Notes under the pieces: model-generated | The model's input: only the letters and a program-made list of their open reading frames with translations | Databases searched by the model: none | Told to the model about the DNA's origin: nothing | Part shown: positions 53,680 to 64,000 of the stretch, piece after piece | Layout: every line of letters starts with the position of its first letter | How positions within the stretch are numbered: position 1 is the stretch's first letter | Source of the DNA: Haemophilus influenzae | GTDB taxonomy: Bacteria; Pseudomonadota; Gammaproteobacteria; Enterobacterales; Pasteurellaceae | DNA: 64,000 bases | Reading direction: 5' to 3' | Assembly: GCA_923172585.1 (NCBI GenBank) | Contig: OV298644.1 | Span: forward strand, 885,427-949,426 | Translations under genes and position numbers: made by a program

Positions 53680-54861
53680 TTATAAGCGTTCTACAATCAT
53701 AGAAATACCTTGACCACCGCCAATACAAAGTGTAGCAAGTCCAAGTTTTTTATCTTTTTCGATAAGATTGTGCAATAACGTTACTAAAATCCTTGCACCA
53801 CTTGCGCCGATTGGATGCCCAAGTGCGATAGCTCCACCATGAATATTGGTTTTATTCATATCCAAATTGAGATCTTTGCCAACACCTAAGAACTGTGAGG
53901 CAAAGGCTTCATTTGCTTCTATCAGATCGATATCATCAAGATTTATTCCTGCTTTTTTCAATGCTTTTTGCGTTGCTGGAACTGGACCTAATCCCATAAC
54001 AGATGGATCTACCCCACCGCTGGCATAGCTTCTAATTTTTGCAATGGCTTTTAATCCAAGTGCATGAGCTTTGCTTTCGCTAACTAAAATAAGTGCTGCA
54101 GCACCATCATTAATGCCAGAAGCGTTACCTGCGGTGACAGTACCCTCTTTTTTGAAAGCAGGTTTTAATTTAGCTAAACCTTCAGCTGTAGTATCTGCTT
54201 TAGGATACTCGTCTCGTGAAACAATAATGTCACCTTTGCGAGTTTTTACCATAACAGGGACAATTTCCTTATCAAATACACCTAATTGCACGGCTTGAGA
54301 TGCTAAGGTTTGTGAACGTAATGCGAGTTCATCTTGTGCTTGGCGGCTAATACCATATTGTTCTGCAATATTTTCGGCAGTAATCCCCATATGATAGTGA
54401 TTGCTAGCACAAGTTAGTCCGTCTTCAATCATTGTGTCCCTTAATGTGAGATTACCCATTTTGACGCCTTGTCGTACTTTGCTATCTAAAAGATAAGGTG
54501 TTTGGCTCATATTTTCCATGCCACCCACAACAACAATATCAGCATCACCACTGATAATAGACTGTGCACCTAATGCGACACTTTTTAGACCAGATCCACA
54601 TACTTTATTGATTGTTAAAGAAGGGATTTCTTTCTCTATTCCTGCTTTTAATGCTGCTTGACGGGCTGGATTTTGCCCTAGTCCTGCTTGTAATACGTTC
54701 CCCATGATGACTTCATTAACTAATGCACTTTCAATGTTGGCACGTTTGATGGCTTCTTGTATCACTATTGCACCTAAATCAACCGCACTTACGGAAGATA
54801 ATGCACCATTAAAGCTGCCGATCGGTGTTCTAACTGCACTAACAATAACAACATTTTCCAT
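53680..54861 (-). CDS. atoB: Acetyl-CoA acetyltransferase (thiolase)
   Basis: A 393-aa biosynthetic/degradative thiolase cleaving acetoacetyl-CoA to two acetyl-CoA. The acyl-accepting Cys is in [16 protein letters not shown], with the active-site His in [12 protein letters not shown] and the second Cys in [10 protein letters not shown] start at [17 protein letters not shown] (ATG 54859-54861, RBS AAGGAG); longer frames upstream run into atoE. It is last in an atoDAEB arrangement and completes acetoacetate breakdown. Confidence 0.95.
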   Translation of the reverse strand: MENVVIVSAVRTPIGSFNGALSSVSAVDLGAIVIQEAIKRANIESALVNEVIMGNVLQAGLGQNPARQAALKAGIEKEIPSLTINKVCGSGLKSVALGAQSIISGDADIVVVGGMENMSQTPYLLDSKVRQGVKMGNLTLRDTMIEDGLTCASNHYHMGITAENIAEQYGISRQAQDELALRSQTLASQAVQLGVFDKEIVPVMVKTRKGDIIVSRDEYPKADTTAEGLAKLKPAFKKEGTVTAGNASGINDGAAALILVSESKAHALGLKAIAKIRSYASGGVDPSVMGLGPVPATQKALKKAGINLDDIDLIEANEAFASQFLGVGKDLNLDMNKTNIHGGAIALGHPIGASGARILVTLLHNLIEKDKKLGLATLCIGGGQGISMIVERL

Positions 54862-54875
54862 TTTTAACTCCTTTT

Positions 54876-56219
54876 CTATAAGAAATATAAACCAATAATA
54901 AAAATTGGTGCGGTGAAGATAAGTGCGGTCATACAGAAGCCCATAATATCTCTCACGCCAAGCCCTGCGATACCCAGTGCTGGTAATGCCCAAAATGGCT
55001 GAGCCATGTTCATCCATTGCTCACCATAGGCAATCGCCATTGTAGACTTACCTAGATCTGCACCTAATGCTTGAGCAGCAGGGATAACAAATGGTCCTTG
55101 GATGACCCAGTGACCGCCACCAGAAGGCACTGCAAAGTTAATAAAGGCAGAACTAAAGAAGGTTAATAATGGGAAAGAATCTTTGTTAGCAACATTGATA
55201 AAGAATTCGGTGATTAAACCACCTAAGCCTGAATGCTCCATCATTAGTTGCACACCCGCATAGAATGGGAATTGCACTAAGATCCCTGCTGTGCTTCGTG
55301 TGGCATTAATAATTGCTCGCATATAGGCCATTGGCGAGCCATGAAGCACAATTCCTGTGATTAAGAAAATAAGGTTTACATTATTAATTGTGAGATTGAA
55401 TCCGTTTTTGTAGAAATACATACTGAGGTAACTATATCCTAATGCCCCGATTGTATAGGCTAAGAAGCGGCTTTCTTCCATTTTTTCAGCAAGTGTTGCA
55501 TCTTTATCCAATTTTTTATCAAATGTTGGATCGGGCGCAATAAGTTTTGGATCAATACTTTTTGCTTCGCCATTTTTGGGCATCATCATATAGGTAATGA
55601 AAGGCAAGCAAATGACTAAACTTAACGTGATAAAAATATTGTACCCAGAGAAAAGCGTACTAACTGCAGGAATAATACCTTGTGGGTTGTTTTCGCTCAC
55701 TATTAAATGAGCAACTGGGTTGCCTGGTGTTGCGGCTAAAAGTGGCATTGAACCTGAAAAACCTCCACCCCATGTCATAAATGCAATATAGGCACAGGCA
55801 ATCAGTAAGGCGTAGTCACTGCCTTTTATTCTCCGCGCGACTTCTTTTGCAAACATCGCACCAACGACCAAACCGAAGCCCCAGTTAATGATACAGGCAA
55901 TTGAACCCATAAACGTAACTAAGACAACACCTTGTGCTGGTGTTTTTGCTATTGAAGCGATTGTAGAAAGAAACTTACGAATTTGCGGTGAGGTTGCAAG
56001 AGCATTACCAGTTACGACAATTAATGCCATTTGCATACCAAAACCAAGTAAATTCCAAAAGCCATTACCCCACATATTAACTAAATCAACAGGTGTACTA
56101 TCGGTTAATCCCCAAGCACAAATGAATGTGACAAAGGTGAGTAACACGGCAAAAATAAGTGGGTCTGGCAGGTATTTACTGACGAATGTCGTCATAAAAC
56201 GAGAAACGCGACTAATCAT
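54876..56219 (-). CDS. atoE: Short-chain fatty acid transporter AtoE
   Basis: A 447-aa polytopic membrane protein ([20 protein letters not shown]) with about ten hydrophobic segments and the AtoE-family segments [20 protein letters not shown] and [20 protein letters not shown]. It probably imports acetoacetate, butyrate or similar acids for the CoA transferase encoded just upstream. It begins 2 bp after the atoA stop and ends 14 bp before atoB. Confidence 0.93.
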   Translation of the reverse strand: MISRVSRFMTTFVSKYLPDPLIFAVLLTFVTFICAWGLTDSTPVDLVNMWGNGFWNLLGFGMQMALIVVTGNALATSPQIRKFLSTIASIAKTPAQGVVLVTFMGSIACIINWGFGLVVGAMFAKEVARRIKGSDYALLIACAYIAFMTWGGGFSGSMPLLAATPGNPVAHLIVSENNPQGIIPAVSTLFSGYNIFITLSLVICLPFITYMMMPKNGEAKSIDPKLIAPDPTFDKKLDKDATLAEKMEESRFLAYTIGALGYSYLSMYFYKNGFNLTINNVNLIFLITGIVLHGSPMAYMRAIINATRSTAGILVQFPFYAGVQLMMEHSGLGGLITEFFINVANKDSFPLLTFFSSAFINFAVPSGGGHWVIQGPFVIPAAQALGADLGKSTMAIAYGEQWMNMAQPFWALPALGIAGLGVRDIMGFCMTALIFTAPIFIIGLYFL

Positions 56220-56221
56220 AA

Positions 56222-56887
56222 TTAAAGTCCTTTCTGGCTGATTTGCATTTCTTTGAAATCATCGGCAACAATGAAATCGGCTTCTGTTTTGGCTTTAATT
56301 GTTTCTAAATCCACATGAGGAGCATGTTCTTTTAGAACTAATCTGCCTTCAATGAAGTTAAATACTGCCAATTCGGTAACCACCATGGCAACTTTTTTAC
56401 TTGCTGTGAGCGGTAATGTACATTTCTTTAGAATTTTTGAGGAACCTGACTTGGCACAATGTTCCATGCCAATAATCACTTTTTTTGCACCAGTCACTAA
56501 GTCCATTGCTCCGCCCATTCCTGGTACCATTTTGCCAGGCACCATCCAGTTAGCGAGATTTGCTTCTTGATCAACTTCAAGTCCACCTAGCACACAGGCA
56601 TCAACATGACCGCCACGAATTAAAGCGAAAGAAAAAGCACTATCAAAAGTAGCGCCGCCTTTTTTAATTCCACAAGGCTGACCACCAGCATTTACTAAGT
56701 TTGAATTAGCATTTTCTGGGTCAAATGCAGTTAAACCAAGAAAGCCATTTTCTGATTGAAGTGTAATATTGACATTATCAGGTAAATAATTAACAACCTG
56801 TGTTGGTAAACCAATACCGAGATTAACAATATCTCCATCATGTAATTCCATCGCAATTCGGCGAGCGATTAATTCTTTTGCATTCAT
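56222..56887 (-). CDS. atoA: Acetate CoA-transferase beta subunit
   Basis: A 221-aa beta subunit starting MNAKELIARRIAMELHDGDI (ATG 56885-56887, RBS AAGGAGAACGCC). It shows NLGIGLPTQVVNYLP and the catalytic Glu in LQSENGFLGL. With AtoD it moves CoA from acetyl-CoA to acetoacetate or other short-chain acids. The upstream in-frame extension overlaps the atoD end and is not homologous. Confidence 0.95.
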   Translation of the reverse strand: MNAKELIARRIAMELHDGDIVNLGIGLPTQVVNYLPDNVNITLQSENGFLGLTAFDPENANSNLVNAGGQPCGIKKGGATFDSAFSFALIRGGHVDACVLGGLEVDQEANLANWMVPGKMVPGMGGAMDLVTGAKKVIIGMEHCAKSGSSKILKKCTLPLTASKKVAMVVTELAVFNFIEGRLVLKEHAPHVDLETIKAKTEADFIVADDFKEMQISQKGL

Positions 56888-56897
56888 GGCGTTCTCC

Positions 56898-57551
56898 TTA
56901 TTCTGAACAAACAATGTAATCAATTAATGCGGCTGGCGTGATGACTTCATCTGGGGGTAACTGACCGACCTCTAGTAGATTATCAACTTGGGCAATGACA
57001 GTTTTGGCTGCTAAAGCAACTAGTGGATTAAAGTTCCTAGCAGATAATTCATAAGCTAAATTGCCATTCATGTCACCTTTTTGAGCATGGATAATGGCAA
57101 TATCAGCTTTTAGTGGGAGTTCAAGCAAATATTCTTTGCCATCAATTTGAATTTTTTGTTTTCCTTCTTCAACAACAGTGCCGACACCCGTTGGTGTTAA
57201 AATACCACCTAATCCGGCGCCACCTGCACGAATCCGTTCAGCTAAGGTACCCTGTGGAACGAGTTCTACATCTATTTCACCAGCAATCATTTTTTTGCCA
57301 GTTTCTAGATTTGTACCAATATGGGATGTAATTAAACGTTTGACTCGATTATTTACAATTAAAGGCCCTACGCCAGTGTCAATAAAGGCTGTGTCATTGC
57401 CTATGAGTGTGAGATCCTTTACGCCAGAATCTAAGATTTGTTGGACAAGTTTGGCTGGAGTGCCGATACCCATAAATCCACCAAACATGATGCTCATACC
57501 ATCATGTAGGTGTTGATTTAGATTATTAAGCTTAAGATGTTTTTGTGTCAT
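56898..57551 (-). CDS. atoD: Acetate CoA-transferase alpha subunit
   Basis: A 217-aa alpha subunit starting [20 protein letters not shown], with the CoA-binding glycine stretch [16 protein letters not shown] and the [20 protein letters not shown] segment. It is the first gene of the minus-strand ato operon (atoD-atoA-atoE-atoB) and is divergent from the LysR gene. RBS AGGAGG is strong. Confidence 0.95.
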   Translation of the reverse strand: MTQKHLKLNNLNQHLHDGMSIMFGGFMGIGTPAKLVQQILDSGVKDLTLIGNDTAFIDTGVGPLIVNNRVKRLITSHIGTNLETGKKMIAGEIDVELVPQGTLAERIRAGGAGLGGILTPTGVGTVVEEGKQKIQIDGKEYLLELPLKADIAIIHAQKGDMNGNLAYELSARNFNPLVALAAKTVIAQVDNLLEVGQLPPDEVITPAALIDYIVCSE

Positions 57552-57696
57552 AGAGACCTCCTAATAACGAGATTAAAAGAAAGAATATCAACAAATAAGT
57601 ATCTTATATTTCAAATGGATATGTTTCTTGCGATGATCCTTGATAGGCAATAAAGGAACTAGATTGATATTAAAAATAGCAAAAAAAATTTCGTAA

Positions 57697-57714
57697 AAGA
57701 AATACATCTTTCTT
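57697..57714. promoter_or_regulatory. Dyad in the ato divergent region
   Basis: AAGAAA-TACATC-TTTCTT is an 18-bp dyad midway between atoD and the divergent LysR gene. The position suits an operator for the adjacent regulator, but no consensus is known to me for this protein. TATATT at 57761-57766 could be the -10 of the regulator gene. Confidence 0.35.
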
Positions 57715-57798
57715 AGGCGGGTATAAGTTATTTTGATAGTGTTTTAAACAATCCTTGTGCTATATTTTGTAAAAATGGCAGTCCTTAGGGGGATGAAA

Positions 57799-58704
57799 AT
57801 GATGGATATTAGGCATCTAAGATATTTTGTTTCAATCGTAGATAATGATTTTAATTTAAGCCGAGCGTCTCAAAATTTATATGTGTCTCAACCTGCATTA
57901 AGTATGATGATTACGGAGTTTGAGAATCGTGAAAATATTCAGATATTTAAACGGGCATCAGGAAAAATTATTGGACTAACCTTTGCGGGGGAAAATTATT
58001 ATCGTGATGCAAAAGAAGTGATCAAGCGTTACAATGATATGAGAACAAATCTTTATAAATCAAAAGATTGTAAGAAAGGCACGATAACAATTGGTATTCC
58101 TCCCTTAGTTTTATCAGCCGTGTTCTCTTCTGTATTGCCTCATCTTATTCTTAAGAATCCAGATATTAATTTCATTATTAAAGAAATTGGAGCTTATGCT
58201 CTAAAGAGTGAACTTCTTTTAGATAAAGTTGATTTAGCCGTGTTGTTATATCCCGAGCGAATATCAAAAAATATTATTGATTCAATTGAAATTCATAGTT
58301 CTGAATTAGCCTTATTTCTTTCACCAAAGCATGTTTTAGCAAAAAAACAACAAATCACATGGGCTGATTTACATCAGCAGAAAATGGCAATTTTTGATCA
58401 AACATTTATGATTCATCATCATTTGAAGGAAGCTTTTGAGCGCAATAATTGTTATCCAGATATTGTTTTGGATTCGAGTTGTTGGGATTTTCTGCTAAGT
58501 GCGGTCAAAACAAACAAAGAATTATTAACTATTCTACCGTTACCTATGGCTGAGCTTTATCATTCAAAAGAATTTTTGTGTCGTAAAATCGAAAGTCCTG
58601 TTCCGTGGAAAGTGACACTATGTCGTCAAAGAAAAACGGTCTACACACATCTTGAAGAATATATTTTTGATAAATTATTAGAGGCTTTTAGACCAACAAA
58701 ATAG
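57799..58704 (+). CDS. LysR-family regulator divergent from the ato operon
   Basis: A protein of about 301 aa with an N-terminal winged helix ([40 protein letters not shown]) and a C-terminal periplasmic-binding-like effector domain ([20 protein letters not shown]). LysR regulators typically control the divergent neighbour, so acetoacetate or its CoA ester is a likely effector (inference). E. coli uses the AtoSC two-component system instead. AGGGGG at 57787-57792 is best spaced from ATG 57799; longer in-frame starts back to 57757 are less likely. Confidence 0.88.
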   Translation: MMDIRHLRYFVSIVDNDFNLSRASQNLYVSQPALSMMITEFENRENIQIFKRASGKIIGLTFAGENYYRDAKEVIKRYNDMRTNLYKSKDCKKGTITIGIPPLVLSAVFSSVLPHLILKNPDINFIIKEIGAYALKSELLLDKVDLAVLLYPERISKNIIDSIEIHSSELALFLSPKHVLAKKQQITWADLHQQKMAIFDQTFMIHHHLKEAFERNNCYPDIVLDSSCWDFLLSAVKTNKELLTILPLPMAELYHSKEFLCRKIESPVPWKVTLCRQRKTVYTHLEEYIFDKLLEAFRPTK

Positions 58705-58717
58705 TTAAAATAAAAGC

Positions 58718-58770
58718 TTGCAAATAGGGTTGTCTTTCTATAGAATCTACGAGCTCTCAATATGAGAGCC
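58718..58770 (+). promoter_or_regulatory. Promoter and leader hairpin of the S10 operon
   Basis: TTGCAA (58718-58723), 17 bp, TAGAAT (58741-58746) form a plausible promoter. Directly downstream GCTCTCA/TGAGAGC (58753-58769) forms a hairpin at the 5' end of a leader of about 190 nt. In E. coli the S10 leader binds L4 for autogenous control; whether this leader does so cannot be read from sequence alone. Confidence 0.6.
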
Positions 58771-58891
58771 GTTTAATGTAATCATTTATTGAACGGGCAT
58801 GACGATATGTCAGGCTAACAATGTTTCCGATTTGGAGACTATATAACAGGTAACTTGCACCTCCTTTTCTATTTTGAAGTTAGAATTGTGA

Positions 58892-59251
<360 letters not shown>

Positions 59252-59267
59252 TTAAGAGGTTATTACA

Positions 59268-59893
59268 ATGATTGGTTTAGTCGGTCGTAAAGTTGGTATG
59301 ACCCGTATCTTCAATGAAGACGGCGTGTCAGTACCAGTTACCGTTATCGAAATTGAAGCCAACCGCGTAACTCAAGTTAAAACTCTTGAAAACGATGGCT
59401 ATACTGCAGTTCAAGTTACTACTGGTTCTAAAAAGCGAATCGTGTAACTAAACCTGAAGCAGGTCATTTCGTGAAAGCAGGTGTTGAAGCTGGTCGCGGT
59501 TTATGGGAATTTCGTACTGAAGGTGAAGAATTCACTTTAGGTCAAGAAATCAATGTAGACATCTTTGCAGATGTTAAAAAAGTAGATGTTACTGGTACTT
59601 CTAAAGGTAAAGGTTTCCAAGGTGGTGTTAAACGTTGGAACTTCCGTACTCAAGATGCTACACACGGTAACTCTTTATCACATCGTGTACTTGGTTCTAT
59701 TGGTCAAAACCAAACACCAGGTCGTGTGTTTAAAGGTAAAAAAATGGCAGGACATTTAGGTGCTGAACGTGTAACTGTTCAATCACTTGAAGTTGTTCGT
59801 GTAGATGCTGAGCGTAAATTGCTATTAGTAAAAGGTTCTGTACCTGGTGCTATCAATGGCGATGTTATCGTTAAGCCGGCAGTTAAAGCATAA
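59268..59893 (+). pseudogene. rplC: Ribosomal protein L3, frameshifted
   Basis: The start [20 protein letters not shown] is typical. The frame breaks at TGSKK (a five-A run at 59430-59434), giving TGSKKRIV and a stop. Continuing with one extra A gives [20 protein letters not shown], and the rest ([40 protein letters not shown]) is intact, for 208 aa. L3 is a core 50S assembly protein and indispensable, so this is most likely a missed base in the sequence. Confidence 0.95.
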
Positions 59894-59908
59894 GTCTAGG
59901 AGATAGAG

Positions 59909-60511
59909 ATGGAATTACAAGTTGTAGGTGCAAACGCACTCACTGTTTCTGAAACTACCTTCGGACGTGAGTTTAACGAAGCGTTGATCCACCAAGTTGT
60001 TGTTGCTTATGCAGCAGGTGCGCGTCAAGGTACTCGTGCGCAAAAAACTCGTGCTGAAGTGTCTGGTTCAGGTAAAAAACCTTGGCGTCAAAAAGGTACA
60101 GGTCGTGCTCGTGCTGGTGATATTAAATCACCAATCTGGCGTTCTGGTGGTACAACCTTCGCGGCTAAACCACAAGATCACAGCCAAAAAGTGAACAAGA
60201 AAATGTACCGTGGAGCTATCAAAAGCATTCTTTCTGAATTAGTTCGTCAAGACCGTTTGGTTGTGGTGGAAAAATTTGAATTAGATGCACCAAAAACTAA
60301 AGTTTTAGTACAAAAATTAAAAGATTTAGCCGTTGAAGATGCGTTAATTATCACAGCAAGTTTAGATGAAAATCTATTCTTAGCCGCACGTAACTTATAT
60401 AAAGTTGATGTACGTGATGTTCAAGGTATCGATCCAGTTAGCTTAATCGCTTTCGATAAAGTGATTGTTACTGTTGATGCTGTGAAACAAATTGAGGAGA
60501 TCCTAGCATGA
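59909..60511 (+). CDS. rplD: Ribosomal protein L4
   Basis: A 200-aa protein ([20 protein letters not shown]) with the exit-tunnel loop [20 protein letters not shown] and [14 protein letters not shown]4 also represses its own operon in E. coli. Its stop overlaps the rplW start by 4 bp (ATGA). Confidence 0.98.
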
Positions 60512-60807
60512 GTCAAGAACGTTTGCTAAGCGTGCTACGTGCACCACATATCTCTGAAAAAGCAACTAACAATGCTGAAAAATCTAACACTGTTGTACTT
60601 AAAGTTGCTTTAGATGCGAACAAAGCTGAAATTGCTGCTGCGGTTGCTCAATTATTTGAAGTAAAAGTAGATTCAGTTCGTACTGTGGTTGTTAAAGGTA
60701 AAACTAAACGCCGTGGTAACAAAATGGGTCGTCGCAGCGACTGGAAAAAAGCTTATGTAACTTTAGCCGAAGGCCAAAACTTGGACTTCGTGGACAGTGC
60801 AGAGTAA
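60508..60807 (+). CDS. rplW: Ribosomal protein L23
   Basis: A 99-aa protein ([20 protein letters not shown]) near the tunnel exit, docking site for trigger factor and SRP. The conserved [20 protein letters not shown] extension reaches into the tunnel. Confidence 0.98.
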
Positions 60808-60824
60808 TCGGAGGAAATTAGAGA

Positions 60825-61646
60825 ATGGCTATCGTTAAATGTAAGCCGACCTCCGCTGGTCGTCGTCACGTTGTTAAAATCGTGAACCCTGAATTACACA
60901 AGGGTAAACCTTACGCACCTCTTCTAGATACTAAATCTAAAACTGGTGGTCGTAACAACTATGGTCGTATTACTACTCGTCACATTGGTGGCGGTCACAA
61001 ACAACACTACCGTTTAATCGATTTCAAACGTAACAAGTTAGACATCCCAGCGGTTGTTGAGCGTTTAGAATATGATCCAAACCGTTCTGCTAACATTGCT
61101 TTAGTGCTTTATAAAGATGGTGAACGCCGTTATATTTTAGCACCTAAAGGTTTGTCAGTAGGCGATCAAATCCAAGCTGGCATAAACTCACCAATTAAAG
61201 TGGGTAACTCATTACCAATGCGTAATATCCCAGTTGGTTCAACAGTACATAACGTTGAATTAAAACCAGGTAAAGGCGGTCAAATCGCTCGTTCTGCTGG
61301 TGCTTATGTACAAATCATCGCACGTGAAGGCAACTATGTAACTTTACGTTTACGTTCTGGTGAAATGCGTAAAGTATTAGCTGAATGTGTTGCTACAATC
61401 GGTGAAGTTGGTAACTCAGAACATATGCTTCGCGTATTGGGTAAAGCTGGTGCTAACCGCTGGAGAGGTATTCGCCCTACAGTTCGTGGTACTGCAATGA
61501 ACCCAGTAGATCACCCACACGGTGGTGGTGAAGGTCGTAACTTTGGTAAACACCCAGTAACTCCTTGGGGCGTTCAAACTAAAGGTAAGAAAACTCGTCA
61601 CAACAAACGTACTGATAAATATATCGTACGTCGTCGTGGCAAATAA
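60825..61646 (+). CDS. rplB: Ribosomal protein L2
   Basis: A 273-aa protein ([20 protein letters not shown]) with the conserved [17 protein letters not shown] and the C-terminal [16 protein letters not shown] loop near the peptidyl transferase centre. Confidence 0.98.
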
Positions 61647-61659
61647 TAGATTAAATTAA

Positions 61660-62291
<632 letters not shown>

Positions 62292-62308
62292 TAAGTAGAG
62301 GAATAGCA

Positions 62309-63016
62309 ATGGGTCAAAAAGTACATCCACATGGTATTCGCCTAGGTATTGTTAAACCTTGGAGCTCTACTTGGTTCGCGAATACACAAGACTTCGCTGA
62401 CAATCTTGAAGGCGATTTCAAAGTACGCAAATTCTTAAATAAAGAATTAGCAAATGCTTCAGTTTCACGTATTACTATTGAGCGTCCAGCTAAAAGTATT
62501 CGTGTAACTATTCACACAGCTCGTCCTGGTATCGTAATCGGTAAAAAAGGCGAAGATGTTGAAAAATTACGTAACGCAGTGTCTAAAATCGCTGGCGTTC
62601 CTGCTCAAATCAACATTGCTGAAGTGAAAAAACCTGAATTAGATGCGAAATTAGTTGCAGATAGCATCGCTTCTCAATTAGAACGTCGTGTAATGTTCCG
62701 TCGTGCAATGAAACGTGCGGTACAAAGTGCTATGCGTTTAGGTGCTAAAGGTATCAAAGTTGAGGTTAGCGGTCGTTTAGGTGGTGCAGAAATCGCACGT
62801 TCAGAATGGTATCGTGAAGGTCGCGTACCTCTACATACTCTTCGTGCGGACATCGATTATAACACTGCAGAAGCTCACACAACTTACGGCGTAATCGGCG
62901 TTAAAGTGTGGATCTTCAAAGGTGAAATTCTTGGTGGAATGGCTGCCGTTGCGCAATCAGAACAACAACCTGCCGACAAGCCTAAAAAGGCTCCTCGCGG
63001 TAAAGGTCGTAAGTAA
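62309..63016 (+). CDS. rpsC: Ribosomal protein S3
   Basis: A 235-aa protein ([20 protein letters not shown]) with the KH domain motif [17 protein letters not shown] and the mRNA-entry residues in [20 protein letters not shown]. Confidence 0.98.
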
Positions 63017-63029
63017 GGAGAAACGCTAA

Positions 63030-63440
63030 ATGTTGCAACCAAAACGTACAAAATTCCGTAAAGTTCACAAAGGCCGCAACCGTGGTATCGCGAGCGGTAC
63101 TGAAGTTAGTTTCGGTACTTACGGTTTAAAAGCAGTTGGTCGTTGTCGTTTAACCGCTCGTCAAATCGAAGCGGCACGTCGTGCAATGTCACGTGCAGTA
63201 AAACGTCAAGGTAAAATCTGGATTCGTGTATTCCCAGATAAACCAATTACTGAAAAACCATTAGAAGTCCGTATGGGTAAAGGTAAAGGTAACGTTGAGT
63301 ACTGGGTAGCCTTAATCCAACCGGGTAAAGTGCTTTATGAAATGGATGGTGTGTCTGAAGAAGTAGCAAGAAACGCATTTGCATTAGCAGCTGCTAAATT
63401 GCCAGTTAAGACCACTTTCGTAACTAAGACGGTGATGTAA
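63030..63440 (+). CDS. rplP: Ribosomal protein L16
   Basis: A 136-aa protein ([20 protein letters not shown]) with [20 protein letters not shown] and [20 protein letters not shown]. Its stop overlaps the rpmC start by one base (TAATG). Confidence 0.98.
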   Translation: MLQPKRTKFRKVHKGRNRGIASGTEVSFGTYGLKAVGRCRLTARQIEAARRAMSRAVKRQGKIWIRVFPDKPITEKPLEVRMGKGKGNVEYWVALIQPGKVLYEMDGVSEEVARNAFALAAAKLPVKTTFVTKTVM

Positions 63441-63631
63441 TGAAAGCTCAAGATTTACGTACAAAAAGTGTTGAAGAGCTGAATGCTGAATTAGTAAACC
63501 TTTTAGGTGAACAATTCAAGTTGCGTATGCAGACAGCCACCGGTCAGCTTCAACAAACCCATCAGGCTAAGCAAGTGCGTCGTGATATTGCACGTGTAAA
63601 AACTGTATTAACCGAAAAGGCGGGTGAGTAA
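63440..63631 (+). CDS. rpmC: Ribosomal protein L29
   Basis: A 63-aa helical protein ([20 protein letters not shown]) at the tunnel exit. Start overlaps rplP and its stop overlaps rpsQ by one base, so the three are translationally coupled. Confidence 0.98.
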   Translation: MKAQDLRTKSVEELNAELVNLLGEQFKLRMQTATGQLQQTHQAKQVRRDIARVKTVLTEKAGE

Positions 63632-63888
63632 TGACTGATAAAATTCGTAGCGTACAAGGTAAAGTTGTTAGCGACAAAATGGAAAAATCTTTCGTTGTTG
63701 CTATTGAACGTAAGGTAAAACACCCTTTATATGGTAAATTTATCCGTCGTACAACTAAATTACACGTACACGATGAGAACAATGAAGCCAAAGTTGGTGA
63801 TACCGTAGAGATTCGCGAATATCGCCCTCTATCAAAAACCAAATCTTGGACTTTAGTTCGTGTTGTTGAGAAAGCAGTTATTGCTTAA
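63631..63888 (+). CDS. rpsQ: Ribosomal protein S17
   Basis: An 85-aa OB-fold protein ([20 protein letters not shown]) with the conserved [19 protein letters not shown]. It is the last gene of the S10 operon here; a terminator follows. Confidence 0.98.
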   Translation: MTDKIRSVQGKVVSDKMEKSFVVAIERKVKHPLYGKFIRRTTKLHVHDENNEAKVGDTVEIREYRPLSKTKSWTLVRVVEKAVIA

Positions 63889-63911
63889 TTAATAACAAAG
63901 AGTAATAAAAT

Positions 63912-63946
63912 AAAAGCCAATAGTGTAAATCTATTGGCTTTTTTGT
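63912..63946 (+). terminator. Terminator of the S10 operon
   Basis: AAAGCCAATAG and CTATTGGCTTT pair over 11 bp with loop TGTAAAT, followed by a T run. It separates S10 from the spc operon expected downstream. Confidence 0.92.
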
Positions 63947-63949
63947 TTT

Positions 63950-63993
63950 TAAAGTGCGGTTAAAATTCAATGAATTTTAACCGCACTTTTTCT
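63950..63993. terminator. Uptake-signal hairpin following the S10 terminator
   Basis: AAGTGCGGT (63952-63960) and ACCGCACTT (63980-63988) with arms extended through TTAAAATTCA/TGAATTTTAA, followed by TTTTC. A second, stronger stem directly after the canonical terminator. Confidence 0.85.
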
Positions 63994-64000
63994 TTTAGGT

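Noticed and set aside
57757-57798. Longer LysR start at 57757
   Set aside because: The extra residues lack LysR homology and the AGGGGG ribosome binding site is properly spaced only from the start near 57799.

Overview
The window is chromosomal DNA of Haemophilus influenzae or a very close relative. The evidence is low-GC Pasteurellaceae coding style, dense DNA-uptake signal sequences (core AAGTGCGGT / ACCGCACTT) both inside genes and as inverted pairs at operon ends, and a gene order that, from memory, matches the narP-lysA ... S10 operon stretch of strain Rd. No prophage, insertion sequence, CRISPR array or integrative element is visible. Almost everything is core metabolism and cell biology.

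Layout: 1-4200 narP (partial), lysA, a 38-aa LptM/YifL lipoprotein, cyaY, recQ. 4200-13200 proS, lptD, ftsP, plsC (frameshifted), lpxH, and a MetP-type Na+ symporter with its 31-aa MetS subunit. 13400-17600 the ilv cluster (ilvG/ilvM deletion chimera, ilvD, ilvA). 17600-24200 dnaE, pgm (nonsense), secB (nonsense), yibN (nonsense). 24300-33500 ansB, dcuB, ndh, plsB, lexA, dapF, tpx. 33500-38040 yagU remnant and purL (frameshifted). 38100-42620 a tract of heavily damaged genes (unrecognised ORF, GT25 glycosyltransferase, yibQ, envC, gpmA) ending in rpmE, which lacks one zinc cysteine. 42800-45660 mutY, yggX, mltC, tRNA-Phe, tRNA-Asn. 45870-49550 a phosphoesterase, nadR (frameshifted), an FMN riboswitch, ribB (nonsense), lpsA (frameshifted). 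49590-53590 trmL, rsmD, ftsY (frameshifted), ftsEX. 53680-58700 the ato genes with a divergent LysR regulator. 58900-63900 the S10 ribosomal operon from rpsJ to rpsQ, with rplC frameshifted.

Functional themes: envelope assembly (lptD with lptM, lpxH, plsB, plsC, lpsA, envC, ftsP, ftsEX, mltC); anaerobic C4-dicarboxylate metabolism (ansB and dcuB, each with an FNR-like box about 41.5 bp upstream of a predicted start); acetoacetate/short-chain fatty acid use (ato); and NAD/flavin supply (nadR, ribB). Recognisable control sites include two SOS boxes at lexA, a PurR box at purL, the FMN riboswitch at ribB, a growth-rate-type promoter before the tRNA pair, and a leader hairpin before rpsJ.

The most striking property is the number of broken genes. 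Single-base losses in short runs interrupt plsC, purL, nadR, lpsA, ftsY and rplC, and single nonsense codons interrupt pgm, secB, yibN and ribB. Several of these genes are normally essential, so base-calling or assembly error is the first explanation to exclude. The 38.2-42.6 kb tract is different: it keeps reading frame but carries many missense and nonsense substitutions in consecutive genes, and envC holds a misplaced second copy of its own LytM-domain segment. I see no convincing new multi-gene system.
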